15,923 nt of DNA from Faecalibacterium sp. UBA1762. GTDB lineage: Bacteria; Bacillota; Clostridia; Oscillospirales; Ruminococcaceae. The first letter of the stretch is position 1; each line of letters opens with the position of its first letter. The translations under genes and the position numbers were made by a program. Of the stretch, positions 1 to 7,496 are shown one piece after another. The DNA lies in contig DCHC01000012.1 in the NCBI GenBank assembly GCA_002314755.1, positions 9,008 to 24,930 of the forward strand, read 5' to 3'. A model generated the notes under the pieces. The model was not told the origin of the DNA. It saw only the letters and a program-made list of their open reading frames with translations, and did not search any database.

Positions 1-421
1 GCTTTTCATCAATTGGCACATACTGTGCCGTGCCGTAAACCTCGCTGGTGGAGGTGACCAGCAAACGCCGGGTCTCCAGATCCCTTGCCGCCTGCAGCAC
101 ATTCAGCGTGCCCTTGATATTGGTGTCTACATAGCTGTCCGGACTGTGATAACTAAACGGAATCGCGATCAGCGCAGCCAGATGATAGACGGTATCCTGA
201 CCCTTCATTGCCATGCGGACCCCGTTCGGATCCCGGATATCTCCGGTAAAAACCTCTATCTCACTGCGGATCTCCTTTGGCAGAGTATCGATCCATCCCA
301 GTGTTCCAAAAGAATTATAATAACAAAAGGCTTTCACCTTTTCGCCCTTTTTCACCAGCTCCTCCGTCAAGTGACTGCCTATAAAACCGTCTGCGCCGGT
401 GACCATCACTGTCTTTTGCAT
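1..421 (-). CDS. legB: LegB-type NAD-dependent 4,6-dehydratase, N-terminal part (runs off the left edge)
   Basis: About 140 N-terminal codons of an extended short-chain dehydrogenase/reductase; the gene continues beyond base 1. The protein opens with the Rossmann motif TGADGFIGSH (residues ~8-17) and has DIRD, VYHLAALIAIPFSY and the TSTSEVYG segment containing the SDR active-site Ser region. The AFCYYNSF stretch after the first beta-alpha unit resembles the YNSF region of LegB dehydratases rather than generic UDP-glucose epimerases. In the legionaminic pathway LegB converts the nucleotide-linked GlcNAc to its 4-keto-6-deoxy form in the cytoplasm, making the substrate of LegC. Two ATGs lie in tandem (424 and 421); 421 is preferred because AGGAGG then sits 6 nt upstream. 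It is transcribed divergently from the other pathway genes, from the promoter at 462-490. The family call is firm; LegB specifically rests on the N-terminal motif and the neighbours. Confidence 0.85.
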   Translation of the reverse strand, partial: MQKTVMVTGADGFIGSHLTEELVKKGEKVKAFCYYNSFGTLGWIDTLPKEIRSEIEVFTGDIRDPNGVRMAMKGQDTVYHLAALIAIPFSYHSPDSYVDTNIKGTLNVLQAARDLETRRLLVTSTSEVYGTAQYVPIDEK

Positions 422-461
422 CATCTGCCTCCTATTAAATAATAATTCTCCGTTACAAGTA

Positions 462-490
462 AGTATAAACCATTCATTCCCTGTTTGCAA
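462..490 (-). promoter_or_regulatory. Sigma-A-type promoter of legB (leftward)
   Basis: On the minus strand a -35 TTGCAA (485-490) and a -10 TATACT (462-467) are separated by exactly 17 bp. The -10 matches the consensus at 5 of 6 and the -35 at 4 of 6. It lies about 40 bp upstream of the legB start, with a clear AGGAGG between. Predicted by eye only. Confidence 0.65.
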
Positions 491-498
491 TACCTGGA

Positions 499-538
499 TG
501 TCGAGAAGTCTATCATATTTTTTTAAGGAAAGTCGACA
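499..538. promoter_or_regulatory. Inverted TGTCGA/TCGACA pair between the divergent promoters (possible regulator sites)
   Basis: TGTCGA at 499-504 and its reverse complement TCGACA at 533-538 flank an AT-rich core. Each arm lies just outside one of the two divergent -35 boxes (485-490 on the left, 545-550 on the right), 6-8 bp away. Read on the minus strand the right arm is TTTGTCGAC, one mismatch from the Bacillus Spo0A box TTTGTCGAA; the left arm is a poorer match. A shared regulator of both transcription units is inference, and six-base arms can occur by chance. Confidence 0.3.
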
Positions 539-544
539 AATGTC

Positions 545-573
545 TTGATTTATTAATAAAAATGGTATATGAT
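545..573 (+). promoter_or_regulatory. Sigma-A-type promoter of the legionaminic operon (rightward)
   Basis: A -35 TTGATT (545-550) and a -10 TATGAT (568-573) are 17 bp apart, with 4/6 and 5/6 matches to consensus. A transcript starting near 580 would carry a leader of roughly 80 nt before the first start codon at 664. No open reading frame or recognisable riboswitch was seen in the leader. The whole 422-663 gap is regulatory DNA. Confidence 0.65.
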
Positions 574-663
574 ATTGAAAATGAACTGTTTCGCTGTTTT
601 AAGCGGAATATCGCATGACGATACTTCAATCACATGATCCGTTTAGAAGGGAGAAAAAAACAA

Positions 664-1788
664 ATGAGATACTGCAAATTATGCACGATGCCGGACACCA
701 GACCCGGCATCACCTTTAATGAAGAAGGGGTTTGCTCCGCCTGCACCCACTACGCTGCCCGTAGCAAGGTGGACTGGCAAAAAAGGTTTGAGGAATTCAA
801 AGCCCTTTGCAATAAATACCGCGGCTGCAACGGACCCGGCAACTATGACTGTGCCGTTGCCGTTTCCGGCGGAAAAGACAGTCATTTTCAAGTATATATG
901 CTGAAAGAGGTAATGGGCATGAACCCCATCCTTTTCAGCGTGGAAGACAATTTTCCCATGACGGAAGCCGGCAAGCACAATATCCACAATATCAGCGAGG
1001 AATTTGGTTGTACCGTAATCTCCTGCAAGCCCAATGTCCGGGTGCAGAAGATACTGATGCGCAAGTTCTTTCAAAAATACGGCAAGCCCACCTGGTATGT
1101 GGACCGTCTGATCTACACCTTTCCCCTGCATATGGCCGCCAAATTTCATACCCCGCTTTTGTGCTACGGGGAAAATGTCAGCTTTGAATACGGCGGAAAC
1201 AGCGATGAGGAAACCTACAGTGCCCGCGGACAGATTGAGAACGGCGTTGCCGTAGGCTTTGCCACCGAAGAATTGGTGGGTGACGGTGTGACCGAAGCGG
1301 ATTTAAATCTGCTGCAGGCTCCCTCTGCACAGGAGCTTGCCGCGCTGGATCCTTTCTATTTATCCTATTTTATCCCTTGGAACAGCTATCAAAACTATCA
1401 GTTTGCCAAAAGCCGCGGTTTCCACGATCTGGCCCATGAATGGGACCGTCAGCACCATGTGGAAAATTTTGATCAGATTGACAGCCGTGCCTATTTAGTG
1501 CATAGCTGGCTGAAATACCCAAAGTTTGGCCACGCTGCCGCTACCGATTACACCGCCCGATATATCCGCTACGGTCTGATGACCCGGGAAGAAGCCATCC
1601 CCTTGATTAAAGAGCGAGACGGCAAGCTTGACCCACTGTGTGTCCGGGATTTTTGTGAGTTCTGCGGATACACCGAGACAGAATTTTGGAATATCATTGA
1701 CAGCTTTTACAACCGTGAGCTGTTCCGCAAGGATGAGTTTGGTCGCTGGGTTTTAAAGCAGTCCATCTGGGAAGAAAACAAACAGTAA
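664..1788 (+). CDS. N-acetyl sugar amidotransferase (WbpG/PseA/PtmG-like)
   Basis: 374 aa cytoplasmic enzyme of the PP-loop ATP pyrophosphatase superfamily, N-acetyl sugar amidotransferase family. Two CxxC pairs at the N-terminus (C4/C7 and C24/C27) and a C-terminal CEFC probably bind zinc. The PP-loop SGGKDS is at residues 68-73, and FSVEDNFPMTEAG and YGENVSFEYGGNSDEE are further typical blocks. Relatives (WbpG, PseA) convert an acetamido group to acetamidino, with ammonia from a glutaminase partner; PtmG acts on legionaminic acid in Campylobacter. No HisH/HisF-like partner is in the window. First gene of the operon, ahead of legC, so amidination of legionaminic acid or a precursor is the likely role (inference). 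The ATG at 664 is preferred to an in-frame ATG at 634 because it begins the family-typical MRYCKLC and has AAGGGAG about 10 nt upstream. Confidence 0.88.
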   Translation: MRYCKLCTMPDTRPGITFNEEGVCSACTHYAARSKVDWQKRFEEFKALCNKYRGCNGPGNYDCAVAVSGGKDSHFQVYMLKEVMGMNPILFSVEDNFPMTEAGKHNIHNISEEFGCTVISCKPNVRVQKILMRKFFQKYGKPTWYVDRLIYTFPLHMAAKFHTPLLCYGENVSFEYGGNSDEETYSARGQIENGVAVGFATEELVGDGVTEADLNLLQAPSAQELAALDPFYLSYFIPWNSYQNYQFAKSRGFHDLAHEWDRQHHVENFDQIDSRAYLVHSWLKYPKFGHAAATDYTARYIRYGLMTREEAIPLIKERDGKLDPLCVRDFCEFCGYTETEFWNIIDSFYNRELFRKDEFGRWVLKQSIWEENKQ

Positions 1789-1797
1789 ACAGAAAGG

Positions 1798-1840
1798 ATT
1801 GCGTCTTTTATGCCGTCATTCACCGCGTGAAAGACGCAAT
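1798..1840 (+). other. Intergenic inverted repeat inside the operon
   Basis: ATTGCGTCTTT (1798-1808) and AAAGACGCAAT (1830-1840) are perfect 11-bp arms around a 21-nt loop. A second small hairpin, TTCAC-CGC-GTGAA (1819-1831), overlaps the right arm and could compete. No T-run follows, so it is not a classical intrinsic terminator. It sits between the amidotransferase stop (1788) and the legC start (1884) and could act as an mRNA processing or stability element (inference). Confidence 0.5.
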
Positions 1841-1883
1841 TACTCTGTTATATGTAAAAACCGTAGAAAAAGAGGTTTTCCGT

Positions 1884-3059
1884 ATGAGTGAAGCAGCTTT
1901 TATTCCCCTTTCTGTGCCCAATTTTTCCGGCAAAGAAAAGGAATATGTCAATGAGGCCGTTGTCAGTGAATGGGTTTCTACCGGTGGCAGTAAGGTCGGC
2001 GCCTTTGAACAGAAAATAGCCGATTTTGTAGGTATGCCACGAGGTATTGCCTGTGCCAGCGGAACCGCCGGTCTGCACCTTGCCATGCTGTGTGCAGGTG
2101 TCCGGCCGGGAGATGAGGTGCTTGCGCCTACCCTGACCTTTATCGCTGCGGTGAACCCCATTCGGTACTGTTTTGCCGAGCCGGTTTTCATCGGCTGCGA
2201 TAACAGTCTTTGTATCAGCCCGGAGGCCTTGCACCGTTTCTGTGAACGGGAATGCCATCTGCAGGGGGACAAGCTGATTGATAATACCACCGGCGCCCAT
2301 GTTTCCGCTGTCAGCGTTGTACATGTATTCGGTAACCTGGCGGATATGGAACAGATTTTGGCCATTGCCGAGCAGTATCACCTGGTTGTGATTGAGGATG
2401 CCACCGAGGCGCTGGGCAGTAAATATACCGCCGGTACCTTTGCCGGAAAATTTGCCGGCACCTTAGGTGATATCGGTGTATACAGCTTTAACGGGAATAA
2501 AATCATGACCACCGGCAGCGGCGGCATGGTGGTCAGCAACCATCCGGAATGGGCAGAGCACGCCGCACACCTTTCCACCCAGGCCAAGGCTTCCCCCAGC
2601 CAGTATGTCCATGATGAGGTAGGATATAACTACCGCCTGACCAACCTGCAGGCCGCCCTGGGTTTAGCCCAGGTTGAACAACTGGACGACTTTATCGCCC
2701 ATAAAAACACAATGTACGACTACTATGCCGAGCAGCTTGCCGGCATCTCAGGGGTGCGTCTGATGGGTTGGCGGGAAGGTACACGTCCCAACAAGTGGTT
2801 CTACGCCCTGGTTATCGAAAGAGAGGGGGTTACCGCTCAGCAGCTGATCGGTTATCTTGCCGAAAACAAGGTACAAACCCGCAGCATCTGGAATTTGATC
2901 CATCAGCAGGCGCCCTACCTGCAAAATCGTTTTTTCGAGACCGAAAAAGCAGAATGGTATCAGCAGCATATCGTCAACCTGCCCTGTTCCACCTCCCTTA
3001 CGTGTGAGCAGGCTGACCGTGTTGTTGCCTTGATCCGCGATTTTTTCTCAAATTCGTAA
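1884..3059 (+). CDS. legC: LegC-type PLP-dependent sugar aminotransferase
   Basis: 391 aa DegT/DnrJ/EryC1/StrS (sugar aminotransferase) fold-type I enzyme, normal family length. The internal-aldimine lysine is K206 in SFNGNKIMTTGSGGM. D172 in VIEDATEALGS should hold the PLP pyridine nitrogen, and CASGTAGLHLAM forms the phosphate-binding segment. The N-terminal IPLSVPNFSGKE is typical of the LegC subgroup. It would transaminate the 4-keto product of LegB to a 4-amino sugar, using glutamate as donor, for later N-acetylation. The start at 1884 is chosen over an in-frame ATG at 1827 because AGAGG lies 8 nt upstream and the family alignment begins there; the 1827 extension would also run through the hairpin. 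The aminotransferase call is firm; LegC over other C4 aminotransferases comes from motif and context. Confidence 0.9.
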   Translation: MSEAAFIPLSVPNFSGKEKEYVNEAVVSEWVSTGGSKVGAFEQKIADFVGMPRGIACASGTAGLHLAMLCAGVRPGDEVLAPTLTFIAAVNPIRYCFAEPVFIGCDNSLCISPEALHRFCERECHLQGDKLIDNTTGAHVSAVSVVHVFGNLADMEQILAIAEQYHLVVIEDATEALGSKYTAGTFAGKFAGTLGDIGVYSFNGNKIMTTGSGGMVVSNHPEWAEHAAHLSTQAKASPSQYVHDEVGYNYRLTNLQAALGLAQVEQLDDFIAHKNTMYDYYAEQLAGISGVRLMGWREGTRPNKWFYALVIEREGVTAQQLIGYLAENKVQTRSIWNLIHQQAPYLQNRFFETEKAEWYQQHIVNLPCSTSLTCEQADRVVALIRDFFSNS

Positions 3060-3121
3060 TCTTTTCTTTTTCAGAAGAAAGGCTACCCGGGATATTTACA
3101 AGAGAAAGGACCCCTTTTTCC

Positions 3122-4186
3122 ATGAAGATTGATGAGATGATTATCCCTGCGGACCTGTCGCTACGGGATGCCATGCAGCGTTTAAGCATCACCAGCCGAC
3201 GCATTCTTTTTATTGCGCCGGATTTTGTCCTGCAGGCGGTGATAAGTGATTCCGACATCCGCCGTTTTTTGCTTGCCGGAGGCTCCCTGAACGCCCCTGT
3301 CAGCGCTGCCGCAGTCTACCACCCCTGCAGTCTGCCGGTGGATAAGCGCCGTCTTGCCCGCCAAACCCTGCGGGAAAAGGATATCATTGCCCTTCCCCTG
3401 CTGGATAAAACCGGACGGATCGTCGATGTGGAGTTTTTAAGTGACCAGAACGTAGAATCCGTAGGAAACCTGCAACTTCCTGTAGTTATGATGGCAGGCG
3501 GGCTGGGTACCCGACTTTGGCCCTATACCAAAATACTGCCAAAACCCCTGATTCCCGTAGGCGAGACCCCCATTTCCGAGCTGATTTTTCAGCGTTTCCG
3601 CGGTTTTGGCTGCCGGGAATTTCACATGGTGGTCAACTACAAAAAAAATATGATCAAAAGTTATTTTTCCGAGGTGGAAAAAGATTATTCTATCCAATAC
3701 GCCGATGAGAAATGTCCCTTGGGCACCGGCGGGGGGCTATCTCTGCTGCAGGGAAAATTGGATAAGACCTTCTTTTTGACCAACTGCGATAACATCATCG
3801 AGGCCGATTATACCGACATCTACCGTCTGCATAAGGATCAGGGCAATGTCATTACCATGATTTGTGCGGTACAAAACACCGTGATTCCATACGGGGTTGT
3901 TGAGGTCGCTCCCGACGGCAGTATCGCCACCATGAAAGAAAAACCCCGGATGAGTTATCTTGCCAACACCGGCGTCTACCTGGTGGAACCCTGCGTCTTG
4001 GATGAGATTCCCGCAGACACAGCCTGCGGTTTTCCGGATATCATTCAGCACTGGCGGGAAAAAGGCGCCCGGGTAGGTGTTTACCCCATTGCTGAGGACG
4101 CCTGGATGGATATGGGGCAGATGGAAGCCTTGGAGGATATGCGCCGCCGTCTGGAAGAGCAGCACTCCTCCGGCAAACCAGGTTAA
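3122..4186 (+). CDS. ptmE: PtmE-like CBS-domain sugar nucleotidyltransferase
   Basis: 354 aa, two parts. Residues 1 to ~115 form a CBS pair (LSLRDAMQRL, VLQAVISDSDIRRFLLAG, IIALPLLDKTGRIVDV). Residues ~120-350 are a NTP_transferase domain with the nucleotide loop AGGLGTRLWP (125-134), KPLIPVGETP, CPLGTGGGL, the metal-binding D223 in LTNCDN, and WMDMGQMEAL near the C-terminus. In Campylobacter, PtmE activates glucosamine-1-phosphate with GTP, which commits the sugar to the legionaminic route through GDP-linked intermediates. Its presence here is the best evidence for legionaminic rather than neuraminic acid. The CBS pair may sense an adenine nucleotide (inference). The start has AAAGGA about 11 nt upstream, slightly long. 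GTP over another NTP cannot be read from the sequence. Confidence 0.88.
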   Translation: MKIDEMIIPADLSLRDAMQRLSITSRRILFIAPDFVLQAVISDSDIRRFLLAGGSLNAPVSAAAVYHPCSLPVDKRRLARQTLREKDIIALPLLDKTGRIVDVEFLSDQNVESVGNLQLPVVMMAGGLGTRLWPYTKILPKPLIPVGETPISELIFQRFRGFGCREFHMVVNYKKNMIKSYFSEVEKDYSIQYADEKCPLGTGGGLSLLQGKLDKTFFLTNCDNIIEADYTDIYRLHKDQGNVITMICAVQNTVIPYGVVEVAPDGSIATMKEKPRMSYLANTGVYLVEPCVLDEIPADTACGFPDIIQHWREKGARVGVYPIAEDAWMDMGQMEALEDMRRRLEEQHSSGKPG

Positions 4187-4259
4187 ATTCTCTTGTGCAA
4201 CACATGAAGCCTATCCCGTTTTTTGAATTTGTCTGAATCAATAACAAGGAGAACATCCT

Positions 4260-5252
4260 ATGGCCGTACTGATCATTGCAGAAGCAGGCGTTAACCACAA
4301 CGGCAGCCTGGAGACAGCAAAGCAAATGGCTGCCGCCGCAAAAAAGGCCGGTGCAGATGTGGTTAAATTTCAGACCTGTATTCCCAAAGAGGTCGCCAGC
4401 CGCTTTGCTCCCAAAGCGGATTATCAAAAGCAACAGACCGGCAGCAGCGAAAGCCAGCTGGAGATGATCCGCAAGCTCCATTTTGACTTTGAAAGTCACC
4501 GCCATTTAAAGTGCTATTGCGAGCAGATCGGCATTCAATACCTTTCTACCGCCTTTGATCTGCCCAGTGTGGATTTTCTGGTTGAGTTGGATTTGGCTAT
4601 GCATAAAATACCGTCCGGCGAGATCACCAATCTGCCCTATCTGGAAAAGCTGGCACAAACAGGACTTCCCCTGCTGCTCTCCACCGGTATGTGTGAAATG
4701 GAGGAAATATCCGAGGCTTTGGCGGTATTGCGGAAAAACGGCGCAGGCCCTGTGACTCTGCTGCATTGCAACACTCAGTATCCCACCCCGGACGGTGACG
4801 CTAATGTCCTTGCGATGAACGCCTTGCGGGACTTTGGCTGCCCTGTGGGTTATTCCGACCACACCTCGGGTATCGATGCGGATATCGCCGCTGTAGCTTT
4901 GGGCGCTTGTGTTATTGAAAAGCATTTTACATTGGATAAGAATATGCCCGGCCCCGACCAGAAGGCCAGCCTTTCGGTTGAAGAACTAACCGCTATGTGC
5001 AGTGCCATTCGCCGCACCGAACAACTGCTGGGCAAGGCGGAAAAACACATCACTGCCAGTGAGCTGCCCAACCGGGCCGTCGCCCGAAAAAGCATTGTCG
5101 CCAACCGCGCCATTATCGCCGGAGAGACCTTTACCACCGAAAATTTGGGGGTAAAGCGACCGGGTTACGGTATCAGCCCTATGCATTGGTATGAGGTGTT
5201 GGGGCAGAAAGCCAAAAGAGATTTTCAGCCCGATGAACTGATTGAGCTATAA
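4260..5252 (+). CDS. legI: Legionaminic acid synthase (NeuB/LegI family)
   Basis: 330 aa nonulosonic acid synthase. The TIM-barrel part opens with IIAEAGVNHNG (residues 5-15) and contains KFQT, HKIPSGEI, LSTGMCEMEEI, LLHCNTQYPT, GYSDHTSG and IEKHFTLDKNMPGPD, all hallmark NeuB segments. The C-terminal ~65 residues (RAVARKSIVANRAIIAGE to GISP) form the SAF/antifreeze-like domain that caps the partner subunit's active site. It condenses PEP with the free 6-carbon amino sugar released by LegG, giving the 9-carbon acid, with a divalent metal. The family also includes sialic and pseudaminic synthases; LegI is chosen because LegB, LegC and PtmE lie alongside. The ATG has AAGGAG 8 nt upstream. Gap to ptmE is 73 nt with no visible signal. 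Confidence 0.9.
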   Translation: MAVLIIAEAGVNHNGSLETAKQMAAAAKKAGADVVKFQTCIPKEVASRFAPKADYQKQQTGSSESQLEMIRKLHFDFESHRHLKCYCEQIGIQYLSTAFDLPSVDFLVELDLAMHKIPSGEITNLPYLEKLAQTGLPLLLSTGMCEMEEISEALAVLRKNGAGPVTLLHCNTQYPTPDGDANVLAMNALRDFGCPVGYSDHTSGIDADIAAVALGACVIEKHFTLDKNMPGPDQKASLSVEELTAMCSAIRRTEQLLGKAEKHITASELPNRAVARKSIVANRAIIAGETFTTENLGVKRPGYGISPMHWYEVLGQKAKRDFQPDELIEL

Positions 5253-5307
5253 ATGAGTAGTGCATCCGCAAGCTCCGTCGCCGTAATAAAATAAAGTGAG
5301 GCTTTTC

Positions 5308-6519
5308 ATGAAAACCGTTGCAGTTGTCACCGGGACCCGTGCCGAATACGGGCTATTAAAACCGGTGCTGAAAAGATTGCGAAGCTGCAGTGACATTTGC
5401 CTGCAGCTACTGGTCACCGGTGCGCATCTGTCCGAAAAATACGGATATACCGTGCAGGATATCCAATCGGACGGTTTACCGCTTTCCGCCTGTCTGGATA
5501 TCCTGGCGGAAAGCGATGCATCAGACCCTGCACTTGCCACCGTGCAGGCCACTGCGAAAGGTGTTGCTCTGTTTGGAAACTGGTTTAGCCAAAACCGACC
5601 GGACTGTGTGCTGGTACTGGGTGACAGATACGAGATTTTTGCCGCTGTCAGTGCGGCAGCTCTTTTAAAAATTCCGGTCGCTCATATCAGCGGTGGAGAT
5701 GTTACCTATGGTGCGCAGGATGATTGGGTCCGCCATGCCGTCACCAAAATGTCTGCGCTGCATTTTCCCTACTGCGACACCTACGCAAAACGCCTGATCC
5801 GAATGGGCGAAAGCCCGGACCGGGTCCACAATGTGGGCAGCCTTGGCTGGGAAAATATACAAACGCTTTCTCTGCTTTCTCCGCAGCAGCTTACGGAAGA
5901 CCTTACCTTCCCCTTTACCAGTCCTTTTATGCTGGTGACCTTTCACCCGGAAACGCTATCACCCTTTTCTGCACCTCAACAGATCGCACCGTTATTACAA
6001 GCCATGGAACACCACCCTGAGTGGGGCTGGTGCATTACCGGCGCCAATGCGGACGCCGGGGGGGAACACATCAACCGGATGCTGCGGGACTTTTGTGCCC
6101 GGCATGCTAACACCCGTTTTCTCATGAGCATGGGTGTATTACGGTATCTATCCGCTATGAAAGCAGCCCTTTGTGTGGTGGGTAATTCTTCCAGCGGCGT
6201 GGTGGAAGCGCCGCAGATGGGGGTACCGGCTGTCAATATCGGTGATCGGCAGAGCGGTCGGTTAACCTGTGTAAATGTGATAAACTGCGTAAACACTACG
6301 CCTGCCATTGAAGCTGCCCTGCAAAAAGCAGTTGACCCTGTTTTTCAGACAGCTGCGCACACCGCGCCCAATCCATTTTCCGGGGACAATGGTTCTCTGC
6401 TTCCCAGTGAACAAATCGTATCTATTCTGAAGAATTTCTTAAATACCGTCCCCCATCCCGAGTGCAAAATCTTCTATGACGGAAAACAAAACTGTAATCA
6501 AGGAGAACAACGGCTATGA
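5308..6519 (+). CDS. legG: Hydrolysing UDP/GDP-sugar 2-epimerase (NeuC/LegG family)
   Basis: 403 aa, GT-B-like fold. Motifs are VTGTRAEYGLLKPVL (residues 7-21), VLGDRYEIFAAVSAAAL, HISGGD (126-131) running into DDWVRHAVTKMSALHFPY, and GNSSSGVVEAP (292-302), which binds the nucleotide diphosphate. The reaction removes the nucleotide from the 2,4-diacetamido sugar while inverting C2, supplying LegI. The ATG at 5308 (MKTVAVVTGTRAEYG) has GTGAGG just upstream; a GTG at 5296 in frame is less likely because it would overlap that site. The last ~25 residues, after ILKNFLN, are not family-conserved and appear to be read-through into the next gene: the stop overlaps the following ATG by 4 nt, suggesting translational coupling. 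Confidence 0.9.
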   Translation: MKTVAVVTGTRAEYGLLKPVLKRLRSCSDICLQLLVTGAHLSEKYGYTVQDIQSDGLPLSACLDILAESDASDPALATVQATAKGVALFGNWFSQNRPDCVLVLGDRYEIFAAVSAAALLKIPVAHISGGDVTYGAQDDWVRHAVTKMSALHFPYCDTYAKRLIRMGESPDRVHNVGSLGWENIQTLSLLSPQQLTEDLTFPFTSPFMLVTFHPETLSPFSAPQQIAPLLQAMEHHPEWGWCITGANADAGGEHINRMLRDFCARHANTRFLMSMGVLRYLSAMKAALCVVGNSSSGVVEAPQMGVPAVNIGDRQSGRLTCVNVINCVNTTPAIEAALQKAVDPVFQTAAHTAPNPFSGDNGSLLPSEQIVSILKNFLNTVPHPECKIFYDGKQNCNQGEQRL

Positions 6520-7496
6520 AAGTTGTCATTATCGGTTTAGGAAGTATGGGTAAGCGCCGTGCCCGTCTGCTGCGGCTGATCGATTCGTCCATAGAGATCA
6601 TCGGTGTAGACCGCTCAACAGAACGCAGAAAGCAATGCGAAGAAACCGGCATGGTCACCTTTTGCGAATTGGATGAAGCCCTGGCGCAAAAACCGGACGC
6701 CGCCTTTGTCTGCACCCCGCCTTTAAGCCATGCAGTCATCATCAAACAGCTGCTTTCTGCCGGTGTTCCGGTTTTCTCCGAGCTGAATCTAGTTGCCGAC
6801 GGATATCCGGAGCTGATTTACCTTGCCGAAGAAAAAAAGATACCGCTATTTTTAGGCTGTACCATGCTGGCAAGAAAGGAAACCCGTTTTATTCAGCAAA
6901 AGATTCAAGAGTTTGCCGGGCCGGTCAGTTATTCCTATCACATCGGGCAATATCTGCCGAATTGGCATCCATGGGAAAACTATACCGACTTTTTTGTAGG
7001 GGATAAACGCACCAACGGCTGCCGGGAGATTTGGGGTATTGAGCTGCCCTGGCTGCTCCGGGCATTCGGTAATGCCCGGGTAATCACTGCCTGCAAGCGC
7101 AAACTGACCGATTTGAAGATTGATTTTGCCGATAGCTGGTTAATCACCCTGCAACACGAAAACGGCACTGTCGGCAGCTTGATCGTGGATGTTGTCTGTC
7201 CCAAAGCCTTGCGTAGCTTTACCTGCTATGGCGAAGGCTTTTGCGTCCAATGGCAGGGCACACCCACCAGCGTCACCTGTTGGAACAAGGAAGCAAAGGA
7301 GATGCAGCCAGTCAGCTTATACGATGCGGTTCAGCAAGACGCCCGTTATTCGGATAACATTGTGGAAAATGCCTATTCCGATGAGATCATGGCATTTTTG
7401 CGAACCGTTGCCGACGGTACACAACCGGCATACAGCTTTGCGGATGACGAAAAATGTATTGCGCTGATGGAAGAAATAGAGGAGGCAGCCCAATGA
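6516..7496 (+). CDS. Gfo/Idh/MocA-family oxidoreductase, catalytically divergent
   Basis: 326 aa. The N-terminal Rossmann domain has GLGSMGKRRARLL (residues 7-19) and the VCTPPLSHAVII segment that normally contacts NAD(P). Where most members have the catalytic EKP, this protein reads E89-L90-N91 (SELNLV), so the usual lysine is absent. In the C-terminal domain, the DxxHxxD-like region is replaced by REIWGIELPW (170-179), with no His. It therefore probably binds a dinucleotide but may not perform the standard hydride transfer. It overlaps legG by 4 nt and the next gene by 4 nt, so the set is likely co-translated. PtmF-type partners of PtmE in legionaminic clusters are a possible relationship (recollection, not proven). 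Fold is confident; substrate unknown. Confidence 0.8.
   Translation: MKVVIIGLGSMGKRRARLLRLIDSSIEIIGVDRSTERRKQCEETGMVTFCELDEALAQKPDAAFVCTPPLSHAVIIKQLLSAGVPVFSELNLVADGYPELIYLAEEKKIPLFLGCTMLARKETRFIQQKIQEFAGPVSYSYHIGQYLPNWHPWENYTDFFVGDKRTNGCREIWGIELPWLLRAFGNARVITACKRKLTDLKIDFADSWLITLQHENGTVGSLIVDVVCPKALRSFTCYGEGFCVQWQGTPTSVTCWNKEAKEMQPVSLYDAVQQDARYSDNIVENAYSDEIMAFLRTVADGTQPAYSFADDEKCIALMEEIEEAAQ

Noticed and set aside
146..442. 98-codon rightward reading frame
   Set aside because: It is antisense to legB, whose protein shows clear Rossmann and SDR motifs, and it has no recognisable domain or ribosome site.
499..538. LexA or other SOS-type operator
   Set aside because: The arms do not match the Gram-positive LexA consensus; the Spo0A-like reading is closer, though still weak.
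679..1149. 156-codon leftward reading frame
   Set aside because: Shadow of the amidotransferase gene; no homology-like motifs, while the other strand carries SGGKDS and CxxC pairs.
1820..2381. Two long leftward frames opposite legC
   Set aside because: They lie opposite conserved aminotransferase sequence and have no promoter or ribosome site.
3060..3121. Pyrimidine/purine-rich imperfect hairpin after legC as a terminator
   Set aside because: Pairing is weak and broken, and the operon clearly continues; more likely chance.
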